64,000 nucleotides of DNA from Streptomyces sp. NBC_01465 (GTDB lineage Bacteria > Actinomycetota > Actinomycetes > Streptomycetales > Streptomycetaceae): the NCBI RefSeq assembly GCF_036227325.1, contig NZ_CP109467.1, positions 558,001 to 622,000 on the forward strand, in the 5' to 3' direction. This document shows positions 35,413 through 44,336 of this stretch, one piece after another. Numbering within the stretch: position 1 is the first letter of the stretch; every line of letters begins with the position of its first letter. A program made the position numbers and the translations under genes. The notes beneath the pieces are model-generated. The model did no database searches. It worked only from the letters and a program-made list of their open reading frames with translations, and was not told the DNA's origin.

Positions 35413-35472
35413 ATGAACTTCCTCACCAACCTGCTCGCCGGCATCGTCCACTTCGTGGGTTGGCTCGTCTGA
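35413..35472 (+). CDS. 19-residue hydrophobic peptide
   Basis: An ATG preceded by AAGGAG (35396-35401, 11-nt spacing) opens a 19-codon frame encoding MNFLTNLLAGIVHFVGWLV. It is strongly hydrophobic with Asn2, Asn6 and His13 spaced so that one helix face could be polar. Its short length and clear ribosome site resemble toxin-like, signal or membrane-regulatory peptides. Coding is inferred from the ribosome site and the amphipathic pattern only. Confidence 0.5.
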   Translation: MNFLTNLLAGIVHFVGWLV

Positions 35473-35547
35473 CCGTAGTCCCGACCGGCGCCGTCGTTCC
35501 CCGTCCCACGGGAGCGGCGGCGCTGTCATGTGCGGAGCCCCGAGCCG

Positions 35548-37350
35548 TCAGGCAGCCGTCGTCAGTTCGCTGTCGCGGCGCACCAGGGCCGCGTACCGCC
35601 CGCCCAGGGCGAGGAGTTCCTCGTGCGTACCGCGCTCGGCTATGTGCCCGGAGTCCAGGACGACGATCTGGTCGGCGTCGCGCACGGTGGAGAGGCGGTG
35701 CGCGATGGTGATGGTCGTCCGGCCGGCCGAGAGCCCGTCGATGGCCTGCTGCACCGCGTGTTCGGTACGGGTGTCCAGCGCGCTGGTGGCCTCGTCGAGG
35801 ATCAGTACCGGCGGATCGCGCAGGATCGTACGGGCAATGGCGAGGCGCTGCTTCTCGCCGCCGGAGAAGCGGTAGCCGCGCTCGCCGACCAGGGTGTCGT
35901 ACCCGTCGGGCAGCGAGGCGATGTGGTCGTGGATCTGCGCCGCCCTGGCCGCCTCCTCGAGCTCCTCGTCGGTGGCGTCCGGCCTGGCGAAGCGGAGATT
36001 GTCGGCCACGGAGGCGTGGAAGAGGTAGGTCTCCTGGGAGACGACGCCCACGGACCGCGCCAGGGTGTCGAAGTCGAGGTCCCGTACGTCGACGCCGTCC
36101 AGCGTGACGCGGCCGCCGGTCACGTCGTAGAGCCGCGGCACCAGATAGCTCAGCGTGGACTTGCCCGATCCGGTCGGGCCGACCACGGCCAGGCTGCCGC
36201 CCGCGGGGACGGTGAGGTCGATCGCGTCGAGCGTCGACCCGTTCTTCTCCTCGTAGTGGAACTCGACGTCCTCGAAGCGGACTTCGCCCTTCGCGCGGTC
36301 GAAGCTGACCGGGTCGGTGCGCTCGGTGATGTCCACGGGCAGATCCAGGTACTCGAAGATCCGCTGGAAGAGGGCGAGCGAGGTCTGGATGTCGACACCG
36401 GTCGACAGGAGGCTCACGGCCGGGCGGAAGAGGCCCTGCTGGAGCGAGACGAAGGCGACGAGCGTGCCGATCGAGACCGAGGGTCCGCCCGTCTGGAGCG
36501 CCAGACCGGCGGCCCAGTAGATGACGGCGGGCATGGCGGCCATGACGATGCCGATGGTCGACATCCGCCAGCGTCCGGCCATGCTGGAGCGCACTTCGAG
36601 GCCGACGAGGCGCTCGGACTCCTCGGCGAAGCCCTTGGTGAGCGAGTCCGCGCGGCCCATGGTCCGGCCGAGCAGGATGCCGCTGACCGACAGCGATTCG
36701 GTGACCGTCGCGGCCATCGCGGCCATCTGCTTCTGCCGCTGCGTGGTGATCCGACGGCGCTCCCGGCCTACACGGCGGCTGATCCAGACGAACACCGGCA
36801 GCAGGAGCAGCGAGACGACCGTGAGCCGCCAGTCGAGCGCGAGCATCGCCACGACCGTGGCGATGACGGCGGTGAGGTTGGAGACGAGGGACGTCGCCGT
36901 GGAGGTGACGGTCGCCTGCATCCCACCGATGTCGTTGGCGATGCGGGACTGCACTTCTCCGGTGCGGGTCTTGGTGAAGAAGGCGAGCGGCATCCGCTGC
37001 AACTGGGCGTAGACGGAGGTGCGCAGGTCGTGCATGACGCGCTGGCCGACCGTCGTGGAGATCAGGGTCTGCAGTACACCGAAGACGCTGGTGACGACCG
37101 CGGTCACGATCATGCCGAGGGCGAGCAGGCTGAGCAGTCCCGTACGGCCCTGCGGAATCGCGACGTCGAGGATCTCGCGGAGCAGGAACGGGGAGGCGAC
37201 CGAGACCAGCGACGAGGCGCCGACCAGCAGGCCGACGAGCGCCAGGCGGGCTCGGTAGGGGCGGAAGAGACGGAGGATCCGCCGCACCTCGGCGGGCGGC
37301 TGCGTTCCGTCACGGGGCGGGGGTGTCCAGTCGGGTCGATCGGGCTTCAT
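35548..37350 (-). CDS. ABC exporter, fused membrane and ATPase domains (MsbA/MDR-like)
   Basis: A 600-residue half-transporter. The membrane domain has six helices over about residues 45-330. The ATPase has Walker A VVGPTGSGKSTLSYL, signature RFSGGEKQRLAIA and Walker B LILDEATSALD, all canonical. It is likely to act as a homodimer exporting lipids or drugs. The start at 37350 (MKPDRPDW) is chosen; earlier in-frame ATGs lack a better ribosome site. It diverges from a MarR gene and shares the promoter region with inverted repeat 37399-37421, so it is probably MarR-controlled. Confidence 0.9.
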   Translation of the reverse strand: MKPDRPDWTPPPRDGTQPPAEVRRILRLFRPYRARLALVGLLVGASSLVSVASPFLLREILDVAIPQGRTGLLSLLALGMIVTAVVTSVFGVLQTLISTTVGQRVMHDLRTSVYAQLQRMPLAFFTKTRTGEVQSRIANDIGGMQATVTSTATSLVSNLTAVIATVVAMLALDWRLTVVSLLLLPVFVWISRRVGRERRRITTQRQKQMAAMAATVTESLSVSGILLGRTMGRADSLTKGFAEESERLVGLEVRSSMAGRWRMSTIGIVMAAMPAVIYWAAGLALQTGGPSVSIGTLVAFVSLQQGLFRPAVSLLSTGVDIQTSLALFQRIFEYLDLPVDITERTDPVSFDRAKGEVRFEDVEFHYEEKNGSTLDAIDLTVPAGGSLAVVGPTGSGKSTLSYLVPRLYDVTGGRVTLDGVDVRDLDFDTLARSVGVVSQETYLFHASVADNLRFARPDATDEELEEAARAAQIHDHIASLPDGYDTLVGERGYRFSGGEKQRLAIARTILRDPPVLILDEATSALDTRTEHAVQQAIDGLSAGRTTITIAHRLSTVRDADQIVVLDSGHIAERGTHEELLALGGRYAALVRRDSELTTAA

Positions 37351-37398
37351 GGGCTCCCTCATCAGGGGTGAGACGACTAAGATTTTGAGAGCATAGCT

Positions 37399-37421
37399 CA
37401 TTGTTACCTATACTCACAATG
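37399..37421. promoter_or_regulatory. Putative MarR operator between exporter and MarR genes
   Basis: CATTGT (37399-37404) and ACAATG (37416-37421) form an inverted repeat with an 11-bp spacer in an AT-rich stretch between the divergent genes. MarR proteins bind palindromes of this size. Confidence 0.5.
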
Positions 37422-37447
37422 CACTAGGTCCTGATATTGTTCCCGGC

Positions 37448-37897
37448 ATGAGCATTCCCAACGCCGACGCCGACGGCGTGCTGGCCGAGCAGCTGCTGCG
37501 CCTCACCCGCAGACTGCACCGCGTCCACAAACAGCATCTGGAGCCGGTCGGCATCACCCCCGCGCAGTCCCGCCTGCTGCGCACCGTCTCGCACTACGCG
37601 GAGCCGCCCCGGATGGCGGACATCGCCGCCCGTCTGGAGGTCGTGCCGCGTGCCGTGACCAGCCTGGTGGACGCCTTGGAGGAGGCCGGCCGGGTCCGCC
37701 GCGTGCCCGACCCGACCAACCGCCGGGTGGTGCGCATCGAGCTCACCGACGAGGGCCGCACCACCGTGCGGGCGCTGCGCAACGCGCGCCGCGGGGCCGC
37801 AGAGGAGATCCTGGCCCCACTGTCCGCCGATCAGCGCGAGGTGCTCGGCGGGCTGCTGTCCGCTCTGGTCGATGGATCACTGGAGCACCGCTGCTGA
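37448..37897 (+). CDS. MarR-family transcriptional regulator
   Basis: A 149-residue winged-helix protein. It starts at an ATG and has PRMADIAARLEVVPRAVTSL (recognition helix), then LEEAGRVRRVPDPTNRRVVRIE (wing). It is typical in length and layout. It probably represses the divergent ABC exporter. Its stop lies 15 bp before the long dehydrogenase gene, which may be cotranscribed. Confidence 0.92.
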   Translation: MSIPNADADGVLAEQLLRLTRRLHRVHKQHLEPVGITPAQSRLLRTVSHYAEPPRMADIAARLEVVPRAVTSLVDALEEAGRVRRVPDPTNRRVVRIELTDEGRTTVRALRNARRGAAEEILAPLSADQREVLGGLLSALVDGSLEHRC

Positions 37898-37912
37898 GGG
37901 GACTGTGCGCAG

Positions 37913-40861
37913 ATGCCGCTGCTCGAGCCGAAACCCGGAGCTCTCCGCCCGACGACCAGCGAGGGCCCTTCACCCGACCGGGTCACCGACGGCCGGGCGG
38001 CCGGCACGCCCGAGCCGCTGGCCCGCGAACTGACGGCCCTCCTCGGCCCGGAGAAGGTGCTGACCAAGGTCTCGGACCTCGTACGGTACGCATCGGACGC
38101 CAGCCCCTACCGCTTCGTCCCGCAGGTCGTCGTGATCGCCGAGTCCGTCGCCGACATCTCCGCGGTCCTCGCGTACGCGCACAGCAAGCGCCGTGAGGTC
38201 GTCTTCCGGGCGGCGGGCACCTCGCTGAACGGGCAGGCGCAGGGCGAGGACATCCTCGTCGACGTACGCCGCCACTGGGCCGGCATCGAGGTCCTGGACG
38301 ACGGCGCGCGGGCCCGTATCCAGCCGGGGACCACGGTCGTACGGGCCAATGCCACCCTCGCCCGGCACGGCCGCATCCTGGGCCCCGACCCGGCCAGCGC
38401 CATCGCCTGCACCCTCGGCGGAGTGGTCGCCAACAACGCGTCGGGCATGACGGCGGGCACCACCCGCAACTCCTACCGGACGCTCGCCTCGCTCACCTTC
38501 GTCCTGCCGAGCGGCACGGTCGTGGACACCGCCTCCCCGACCGCCGACGCCGATCTGGCCAGAACCGAACCGGACCTCTGCGCGGGTCTGCTCGCCGTCA
38601 AGGCGGAGATCGAGGCCGACGCGGAGCTCACTGACCGCATCCGCGCCAAGTACGAGATCAAGAACACCAACGGCTACCGCCTGGACGCCTATCTCGACGG
38701 ATCGACCCCCGCCGAGATCCTGCGCGGGCTGATGGTCGGCTCCGAGGGCACCTTCGGCTTCATCTCGGAGGTCGTCTTCGACACCCTCCCGCTGAACCGG
38801 CTGGTCTCCTCCGCGCTGCTCTTCTTCCCCTCCCTGCCCGCCGCGGCCGCCGCCGTCCCGCTCTTCAACGAGGCCGGCGCCATCGCGGTGGAGCTGATGG
38901 ACGGCAACACCCTGCGCGCCTCGGTGAGCGTGGAGGGCGTGCCCGCCGACTGGGCCGAGCTGCCCAAGGAGACCACCGCGCTCCTGGTGGAATTCCGGGC
39001 ACCCGACGAAGCGAGCCGCAGGACGTACGAGGAGGCGGCGGCGCGGACGGTCGCCGGGCTCGAACTGGTCGCGCCCGTCGCGTCGGTGACCAATGAGTTC
39101 ACCCAGGACGCCAAGACCATCGCCGGGTACTGGAAGGCCCGCAAGGCCTTCGTCACGGCGGTCGGCGGCGCCCGCCCCTCCGGTACGACGCTGATCACCG
39201 AGGACTTCGCCGTACCGCCCTCGCAGCTCGCCGACGCCTGCACGGCCCTGATCGAGCTGCAGACCCGGCACGGATTCGACGCGGCGGTCGCCGGTCACGC
39301 TGCGCACGGCAATCTCCATTTCCTGCTCGCCTTCGACGCGGCGATCCCCGAGGACGTGGAGCGGTACGGATCGTTCATGGAGGACTTCTGCCGCCTCACC
39401 GTCGAGCGGTTCGACGGCTCGCTCAAGGCCGAGCACGCCACCGGCCGCAACATCGCACCGTTCCTGGAGCTCGAATGGGGCCCCAGGGCAACGGAGTTGA
39501 TGTGGCGTACGAAGCAGATCATCGACCCCGCCGGGATCCTCGCCCCGCGTATCGTCCTCGACCGCGATCCCCGGGCGCATCTGCGCGGCCTCAAGACCAT
39601 CCCCAAGGTCGAGCTGGTCGCCGACCCCTGCATCGAGTGCGGCTTCTGCGAACCGACCTGCCCCAGCCACGACTTGACCACCTCGCCGCGCCAGCGGATC
39701 GTGCTGCGCCGCGAGATGATGCGCCAGCCGGACGGTTCACCGGTCGAGGAGAGCTTGCTCGAGTCGTACGGGTACGACGCCGTCGACACCTGCGCCGGTG
39801 ACTCCACCTGCAAGCTCGCCTGCCCCGTCGGCATCGACACGGGCGCGATGATGAAGGACTTCCGGCACCGCAGGCACACCCCGCGCGAGGAGCGGATCGC
39901 GGCCCTCGCCGCCAAGAACTTCAAGACGGTCGAGAAGTCGGCACGCCTCGCGGTGGCCGCCGCCGACAAGATCAGCGACCGGCTGCTCGGGTCCGTGACA
40001 GGCCTCGCCCGCAAGGCGATCCGCCCCGACCTCGTCCCCGAGTGGCTGCCGGAGATCCCGGGCGCGGCGGCCCGGACACTCCCCCGCACCCCGCGCGCGG
40101 GCGCCACCGCCGTCTACTACCCGGCCTGCGTCAACCGCATCTTCGGCGAGCCCGCCGGATACCGCGGCCCCTCCCTCCCCCAGGCCGTGGTCCTGCTCGC
40201 CGAGCGCGCCGGAAAACCGGTCTGGATCCCCGAGGACGTCACGGGCACCTGCTGCGCGACCATCTGGCACTCCAAGGGGTACGACGAGGGCAACACCGTC
40301 ATGGCCAACCGGATCGTCGAAGCGGCCTGGGGCTGGACGGGCGGCGGCCGGCTGCCCCTGATCGTGGACGCGTCGTCGTGCACGCTCGGCATCGCGCACG
40401 AGGTCGTGCCGTACCTCACCGACGACAACCGCGCCCTCCACGGCGAGCTGACGATCGTCGACTCGATCGTCTGGGCCGCGGAGGAGCTGCTCCCCGAGCT
40501 GACCGTCGTCCGCACGGCCCGCTCGGCCATCCTCCACCCCACCTGCTCCATGCAACACCTCGGCGACGAGGGGCAGTTGAAGGCGGTCGCCGAGGCCGTC
40601 GCGGACGAGGTCGTCGTCCCGGACGACCTCGGCTGCTGCGCCTTCGCGGGCGACCGCGGCATGCTCCACAAGGAGCTCACCGCCTCGGCCACCGCGAAGG
40701 AGGCCGCCGAGGTCACGGCCAGGGACTTCGAGGTGCACCTCTCGGCCAACCGGATGTGCGAGGTCGGCATGGACCATGCGACGGGCCGCAGCTACTTCTC
40801 CGTCCTCCTGGAGCTCGAACGGGCGACGCGCCCCGGCCCCGACTACCTCCGGCGCAGCTGA
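37913..40861 (+). CDS. FAD/FeS D-lactate dehydrogenase-like protein (GlcD-GlcF fusion)
   Basis: A 982-residue protein. Domains in order: FAD-binding type 4 (about 45-250, FRAAGTSLNGQAQGEDILVD and GGVVANNASGMTAGT), FAD-linked oxidase C-terminus (about 260-550), a 4Fe-4S segment (CIECGFCEPTCPSH near 576 and CAGDSTCKLACPVG near 624), and a CCG domain pair (TGTCCATIWHSKG and DDLGCCAFAGDRG) to the end. This is the long form related to D-lactate/2-hydroxyglutarate dehydrogenases that pass electrons to the quinone pool. It follows MarR by 15 bp. Confidence 0.92.
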   Translation: MPLLEPKPGALRPTTSEGPSPDRVTDGRAAGTPEPLARELTALLGPEKVLTKVSDLVRYASDASPYRFVPQVVVIAESVADISAVLAYAHSKRREVVFRAAGTSLNGQAQGEDILVDVRRHWAGIEVLDDGARARIQPGTTVVRANATLARHGRILGPDPASAIACTLGGVVANNASGMTAGTTRNSYRTLASLTFVLPSGTVVDTASPTADADLARTEPDLCAGLLAVKAEIEADAELTDRIRAKYEIKNTNGYRLDAYLDGSTPAEILRGLMVGSEGTFGFISEVVFDTLPLNRLVSSALLFFPSLPAAAAAVPLFNEAGAIAVELMDGNTLRASVSVEGVPADWAELPKETTALLVEFRAPDEASRRTYEEAAARTVAGLELVAPVASVTNEFTQDAKTIAGYWKARKAFVTAVGGARPSGTTLITEDFAVPPSQLADACTALIELQTRHGFDAAVAGHAAHGNLHFLLAFDAAIPEDVERYGSFMEDFCRLTVERFDGSLKAEHATGRNIAPFLELEWGPRATELMWRTKQIIDPAGILAPRIVLDRDPRAHLRGLKTIPKVELVADPCIECGFCEPTCPSHDLTTSPRQRIVLRREMMRQPDGSPVEESLLESYGYDAVDTCAGDSTCKLACPVGIDTGAMMKDFRHRRHTPREERIAALAAKNFKTVEKSARLAVAAADKISDRLLGSVTGLARKAIRPDLVPEWLPEIPGAAARTLPRTPRAGATAVYYPACVNRIFGEPAGYRGPSLPQAVVLLAERAGKPVWIPEDVTGTCCATIWHSKGYDEGNTVMANRIVEAAWGWTGGGRLPLIVDASSCTLGIAHEVVPYLTDDNRALHGELTIVDSIVWAAEELLPELTVVRTARSAILHPTCSMQHLGDEGQLKAVAEAVADEVVVPDDLGCCAFAGDRGMLHKELTASATAKEAAEVTARDFEVHLSANRMCEVGMDHATGRSYFSVLLELERATRPGPDYLRRS

Positions 40862-41005
40862 TCGCCGGACAAATCAAGGGAGTTAAGTCCAAGGGTTCGT
40901 AAACAAGAGTCCAAATCTCTCCCTTGCGCAACAGCAGCCTCAACCACCAAGGTCCTGACGGGATTCATGAATCCGCCGCGCACCGTCAGCACTCTTGGAG
41001 GCTCG

Positions 41006-42427
41006 ATGAACGAGGCAGAAGTTCAGGATCACGGCAGCGAGGAAGGGCGCGAGGGCGGCATCAGCCGCAGGTCCGCACTGACCGCGGGCGCGGTCGGCGC
41101 GGCCGGGATCGGGCTCGGCGGGCTCGGTACGGGCAGTGCCGCCGCCGCGGAGAGCGCCGCGGCCCCCGTACCGAAACGCCAGGGCGCGACCATGGTCGGG
41201 GTGCCGTTCGACCGGCGCTCCACCGTGCGCGTCGGCATCATCGGCCTCGGCAACCGGGGCGGCAGCGTCATCGACCTCTATCTCGCCGTACCCGGCGTGC
41301 AGGTCGTGGCCGTCTGCGACCCGGTGCGCACGAAGGCCGAGAAGGCCGCCGCAAAGGTCGTCGCGGCGGGACAGCCCGCACCGGCCGTCTACGCCAACGG
41401 CGAGCACGACTACGAGAATCTCTACAAGCGCGGCGACATCGACTTCGTCCATGTCGCCACCCCCTGGGACGTCCACTTCGACATGGCGAAGGCCGCCCTG
41501 CTGAACGGCAAACACGTCGGCGTGGAGTGCCCGATCGCGCTCCGCCTCGACCAGCTGTGGGAGCTGGTCGACCTCTCCGAGCGCACCCGACGGCACTGCA
41601 TGCAGCTGGAGAACTGCTGTTACGGCAGGAACGAGATGCGTGTCCTGCGCATGGCGCACGCCGGGCTCTTCGGCGATCTGCTGCACGGGGCGGGCGCGTA
41701 CAACCACGATCTGCGCGGCCTGATGTTCTCGCCGACGTACTACGAGGGCCCGTGGCGGCGCCTGTGGCACACCCGGCTGCGCGGCGACCTCTACCCCAAC
41801 CACGGATTCGGCCCCGTCGCCAACTACATGGACATCAACCGGGGCGACCGGGCGGTCTCCATCACCAGCGTCGGCTCGCCCTCGCTCGGCCTGGCCGAGT
41901 ACCGGGCCGCCAACATGCCTGCGGGCGACCCGAGTTGGAAGGAGACCTATATCGAGAGCGACCGGACGATCAGTCTCGTCCAGACGGCGAAGGGACGGGT
42001 GATCCGTCTGGAGCACGACGTCTCGACGCCCCACCCGTACAGCCGGATCAACAGCCTGGGCGGCACCCGGGGCGTCTTCGAGGACTACCCGGAGCGCATC
42101 TACATCGAGCCCGACCACAAGAACGACGCCTGGGGCGACTTCTCCAAGTACGCCGAGTGGGACCACTGGCTGTGGAAGGAACACGCCAATCCGCCCGGCG
42201 GCCACGGCGGCATGGACTACATGCTCGTCTTCCGGCTGATGCAGTGCATGCAGCTCGGCCTGGTGCCCGACTTCGATGTGTACGACGCCGCGACCTGGAC
42301 TTCGCCCGTACCGCTGAGCCATCTGTCGATCAAGGCGAAGGGGCAGCCCCAGCAGATCCCGGACTTCACCCGCGGCGAGTGGAAGAAGGCGCGTTCCGGA
42401 ATGGACTCCACGAGGCCACAGGTGTAA
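41006..42427 (+). CDS. Tat-exported Gfo/Idh/MocA protein, GH109-like
   Basis: A 473-residue protein. A twin-arginine signal ([14 protein letters not shown] near residues 18-31) is followed by AxA processing sites. The NAD-binding Rossmann motif is [13 protein letters not shown]. Several segments match GH109 alpha-N-acetylgalactosaminidase enzymes, which use NAD+ for retaining cleavage: [20 protein letters not shown] and the GGHGGMDY loop. It is therefore a predicted extracytoplasmic glycosidase or oxidoreductase. The ATG at 41006 follows TTGGAGG; it lies alone downstream of the dehydrogenase. Confidence 0.87.
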   Translation: MNEAEVQDHGSEEGREGGISRRSALTAGAVGAAGIGLGGLGTGSAAAAESAAAPVPKRQGATMVGVPFDRRSTVRVGIIGLGNRGGSVIDLYLAVPGVQVVAVCDPVRTKAEKAAAKVVAAGQPAPAVYANGEHDYENLYKRGDIDFVHVATPWDVHFDMAKAALLNGKHVGVECPIALRLDQLWELVDLSERTRRHCMQLENCCYGRNEMRVLRMAHAGLFGDLLHGAGAYNHDLRGLMFSPTYYEGPWRRLWHTRLRGDLYPNHGFGPVANYMDINRGDRAVSITSVGSPSLGLAEYRAANMPAGDPSWKETYIESDRTISLVQTAKGRVIRLEHDVSTPHPYSRINSLGGTRGVFEDYPERIYIEPDHKNDAWGDFSKYAEWDHWLWKEHANPPGGHGGMDYMLVFRLMQCMQLGLVPDFDVYDAATWTSPVPLSHLSIKAKGQPQQIPDFTRGEWKKARSGMDSTRPQV

Positions 42428-42510
42428 CGGCGGGGCGGGGGCCCGGCCGGACGACGGTGGCTCGTTCCGGTTCGGGGCGCGGAAAATCGATTGCCCCCAG
42501 GGTGTCTGGA

Positions 42511-42534
42511 GCGCGAACCTTGCACGGTTTGCGC
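42511..42534. promoter_or_regulatory. Inverted repeat upstream of the heterodimeric ABC exporter
   Basis: GCGCGAACC and GGTTTGCGC are complementary except at one position and flank TTGCAC. The site lies 23 bp before the exporter start. A role as operator is a guess. Confidence 0.35.
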
Positions 42535-42557
42535 CAACCTTCAATCTCTGGGACGTC

Positions 42558-44336
42558 ATGCAGATTCGCGATCTTCCGTATTCAGATCCTGGCGATCCGG
42601 ACGTCCGGTCGGGCCCCCGTTTCCTGTACTGGCTGGGCCGCAACCAGCTGCGCGGACAGCTCAAGTCCCTTGCCTGGGGGCTGCTCCACCAGTGCGGCAT
42701 CGCCGGGCTTCCGCTCGCCGTCGGTCTGGCCGTACAGGCCGTGATCGACCGCTCGGGCGGCCGTCTCGTCGTCTCCGGCGGGCTGATTCTGCTGCTCGGC
42801 GCGGTGATCTCCGTCGGCGACACCATGCTGCACCGCACCGCCGTCACCAACTGGATCACCGCTGCGGCCCGCGTCCAGCAGCTGCTCGCCCGCAAGACCG
42901 CCGAGCTCGGCTCGGCGCTCACCCGGCGGGTGGCCGCGGGCGAGGTCGTGGCGGTCTCCACCGGGGACGTCGAGAAGATCGGCTGGTTCGTCGAGGCGCT
43001 GTCGCGCTTCGCCGCCGCCGCGACCGCGCTGGTCCTGATCTGCGTCGGACTCGCCTTCTACCTGCCGTCGCTGGGCGTGCTGGTCGCGGTCGCCATGCCT
43101 GTACTGGCCCTGGCCGTACTGCCGTTGCTGCCGCGCGCCACCCAGCGTGCCGACGTCCAGCGCGAGAAGGCCGGCAAGGCCACCGAGCTGGCGTCGGACA
43201 CCGTCGCGGGCCTGCGCGTCCTGCGCGGCATCGGCGGCGAGGAGCTGTTCCTCGGCCGCTACCGCCGCGCCTCGCAGGAGGTCCGCAAGGCCGCCGTGCG
43301 CAGTGCGCGCATGTGGTCGCTGATCTCGGCGATCCAGGTGCTGCTGCCGGGTCTGCTCCTGATCGGCCTGGTCTGTTACGGGGCAAAACTCGCCTCCGAG
43401 GGCAAGATCGAGGTGGGCCAACTGGTCACTGTGTACAGCGCGGTGACGCTGATGCTGTTTCCTCTGCGTCACTTCGAAGAGATCGCCATGGCCTATTCCT
43501 TCTCCCGCCCCTCGGCCAAGCGCGCGGCCCGGGTGCTTTCGCTGGAGCGGACGTCGTACGAGACGGACGCGACCGTGACGGACACCCCGGCCGGAGACCT
43601 CTACGACCCGGCCACCGGGCTGCTCGCGCCCGCGGGCCGGTTCACCGCCGTCGTGTGCGGGGACCCGGACGCGGCGGGGACCCTCGCCGAACACCTCGGC
43701 GGGCACGCGGCCGCCGAGGAGAAGGTGCCGTCCGTGCTGCTCGGCGGGATCGCGCTGGACGACCTGGAACTCGACGCGGCCCGCAAGGCCGTGCTCGTAC
43801 AGGACAAGGACCCGGTGCTGCTGTCGGGCACGCTGCACGAGCTGCTCGATGTGCCGTCGTCCGGTGACGTGACCGCCGAGGAGGCCCTTGCGGCCGCCCA
43901 GTGCGGTGACGTCCTTGACGCCCTCGCCCAGGCGTCGGCCGACGACAGCGGCGACCCGATGCGCACCCGGATCACCGAGCGCGGCCGGTCGCTCTCCGGG
44001 GGCCAGCGCCAGCGCCTCGCGCTGGCCAGGTCGCTGGTCACCGACCCTGAGGTGCTGGTGCTCGACGAGCCGACGTCGGCCGTCGACTCGCACACCGAGG
44101 CGCGGGTGGCCGACGGAATCAAGCGGCTGCGCGCCGGCCGTACGACCGTGGTCTTCGCCTCGTCGCCGCTGCTCCTGGACCACGCCGACCGTGTGGTGTT
44201 CGTGCACGACGGCGAGGTCGCAGCGGTGGGTGTGCACCGGGAACTGGTGCACAGCGAGCCGATGTACCGCGCGGTCGTCACCCGCGAGACAGAAGAAGAA
44301 ACCCAAGCCTTCGCAGAGATCGAGGAGTCGGCATGA
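42558..44336 (+). CDS. ABC exporter half with degenerate Walker A (subunit 1)
   Basis: A 592-residue membrane-ATPase protein. Helices occupy about 40-320. In the ATPase domain the Walker A lysine motif is lost (VVCGDPDAAGTLAEHL instead of GxxGxGK), but the signature SLSGGQRQRLALA and Walker B VLVLDEPTSAVDS are intact. It overlaps the next gene by 4 bp (ATGA), so both subunits are made together. With the degenerate signature in subunit 2 this gives one dead and one active ATP site. The substrate is unknown. Confidence 0.88.
   Translation: MQIRDLPYSDPGDPDVRSGPRFLYWLGRNQLRGQLKSLAWGLLHQCGIAGLPLAVGLAVQAVIDRSGGRLVVSGGLILLLGAVISVGDTMLHRTAVTNWITAAARVQQLLARKTAELGSALTRRVAAGEVVAVSTGDVEKIGWFVEALSRFAAAATALVLICVGLAFYLPSLGVLVAVAMPVLALAVLPLLPRATQRADVQREKAGKATELASDTVAGLRVLRGIGGEELFLGRYRRASQEVRKAAVRSARMWSLISAIQVLLPGLLLIGLVCYGAKLASEGKIEVGQLVTVYSAVTLMLFPLRHFEEIAMAYSFSRPSAKRAARVLSLERTSYETDATVTDTPAGDLYDPATGLLAPAGRFTAVVCGDPDAAGTLAEHLGGHAAAEEKVPSVLLGGIALDDLELDAARKAVLVQDKDPVLLSGTLHELLDVPSSGDVTAEEALAAAQCGDVLDALAQASADDSGDPMRTRITERGRSLSGGQRQRLALARSLVTDPEVLVLDEPTSAVDSHTEARVADGIKRLRAGRTTVVFASSPLLLDHADRVVFVHDGEVAAVGVHRELVHSEPMYRAVVTRETEEETQAFAEIEESA

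Noticed and set aside
40875..40926. Inverted repeat CAAGGGAG/CTCCCTTG upstream of the GH109-like gene
   Set aside because: The 36-bp spacer and 8-bp arms are weak; chance is likely in this composition.
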